14,051 nucleotides of DNA from JAAZHK01 sp964536075 (GTDB taxonomy: Bacteria > Bacillota_I > Bacilli_A > RF39 > UBA660): positions 1-14,051 of the forward strand of contig CAZHWO010000022.1 of the NCBI GenBank assembly GCA_964536075.1, in the 5' to 3' direction. The notes under the pieces are model-generated. The model was not told the DNA's origin. It saw nothing but the letters and a program-made list of their open reading frames with translations, and did not search any database. Within the stretch, counting starts at the first letter, position 1; every line of letters begins with the position of its first letter. The position numbers were made by a program, and so were the translations under genes. Positions 14,008-14,051 of the stretch are shown here, piece after piece.

Positions 14008-14037
14008 ATTATATATTATTATATGCATTTTTGTCAA
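14008..14037 (-). promoter_or_regulatory. Promoter of the trpS leader
   Basis: Minus-strand consensus -35 TTGACA (14037-14032), 18-base spacer, -10 TATAAT (14013-14008). Predicted start near 14001, about 19 bases before the leader-peptide ATG and 183 before trpS. Confidence 0.85.
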
Positions 14038-14051
14038 ACTTTTATATTTTT

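Overview
The window is AT-rich DNA that appears to come from an anaerobic member of the Firmicutes (Bacilli/Erysipelotrichia-like). The evidence is a single-chain pyruvate:ferredoxin oxidoreductase, strong Shine-Dalgarno sites (GGAGG, AAAGGA), TTGACA/TATAAT promoters, U-tailed hairpin terminators, and a RecG and TrpRS of Firmicute length. TGA is used as a stop (for example at the end of the oxidoreductase) and TGG for Trp, so this is not the mycoplasma code. I cannot name the species. A run of exactly 100 N at 10418-10517 is an assembly gap, so the contig is a draft scaffold.

Layout. Positions 1-930 hold an autoregulated-looking HTH repressor plus ImmA/IrrE metalloprotease pair (minus strand; the protease runs off the left edge). 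The 321-base gene-free stretch 880-1200 holds the repressor's promoter and operator, two minus-strand terminators and a candidate small RNA. recG follows (1201-3201, minus), and beyond it a second candidate small RNA runs on the plus strand (3310-3409). From a promoter at 9249-9277 a three-gene minus-strand unit runs down to 3438: a membrane-anchored polysaccharide deacetylase, the oxidoreductase (nifJ), and an unrecognised 313-residue protein overlapping the end of nifJ. A small GyrI-like protein (9388-9861, minus) is divergent from a gap-interrupted hypothetical gene (10014-10997, plus). The right part is a minus-strand accessory patch: a GNAT acetyltransferase with a hairpin between its Shine-Dalgarno site and start codon, a GyrI-like gene missing its 5' half, and a nucleoside 2-deoxyribosyltransferase-like gene flanked by near-identical 17-base direct repeats. 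The window ends with trpS and its complete leader.

The most striking element is the trpS leader (13838-14037). A good promoter is followed by a 12-codon leader peptide with adjacent Trp codons (MSNSKKWWQVRI). Its stop codon abuts a chain of five RNA segments that can pair 1:2, 2:3, 3:4 or 4:5, the last being a U7-tailed terminator just before trpS. The geometry is that of ribosome-mediated transcription attenuation of tryptophanyl-tRNA synthetase. That is unusual for a Firmicute, where a T-box or TRAP would be expected for Trp-responsive genes. The other notable items are the two candidate small RNAs flanking recG. They have similar architecture and share an 8-base perfectly complementary G/C run.
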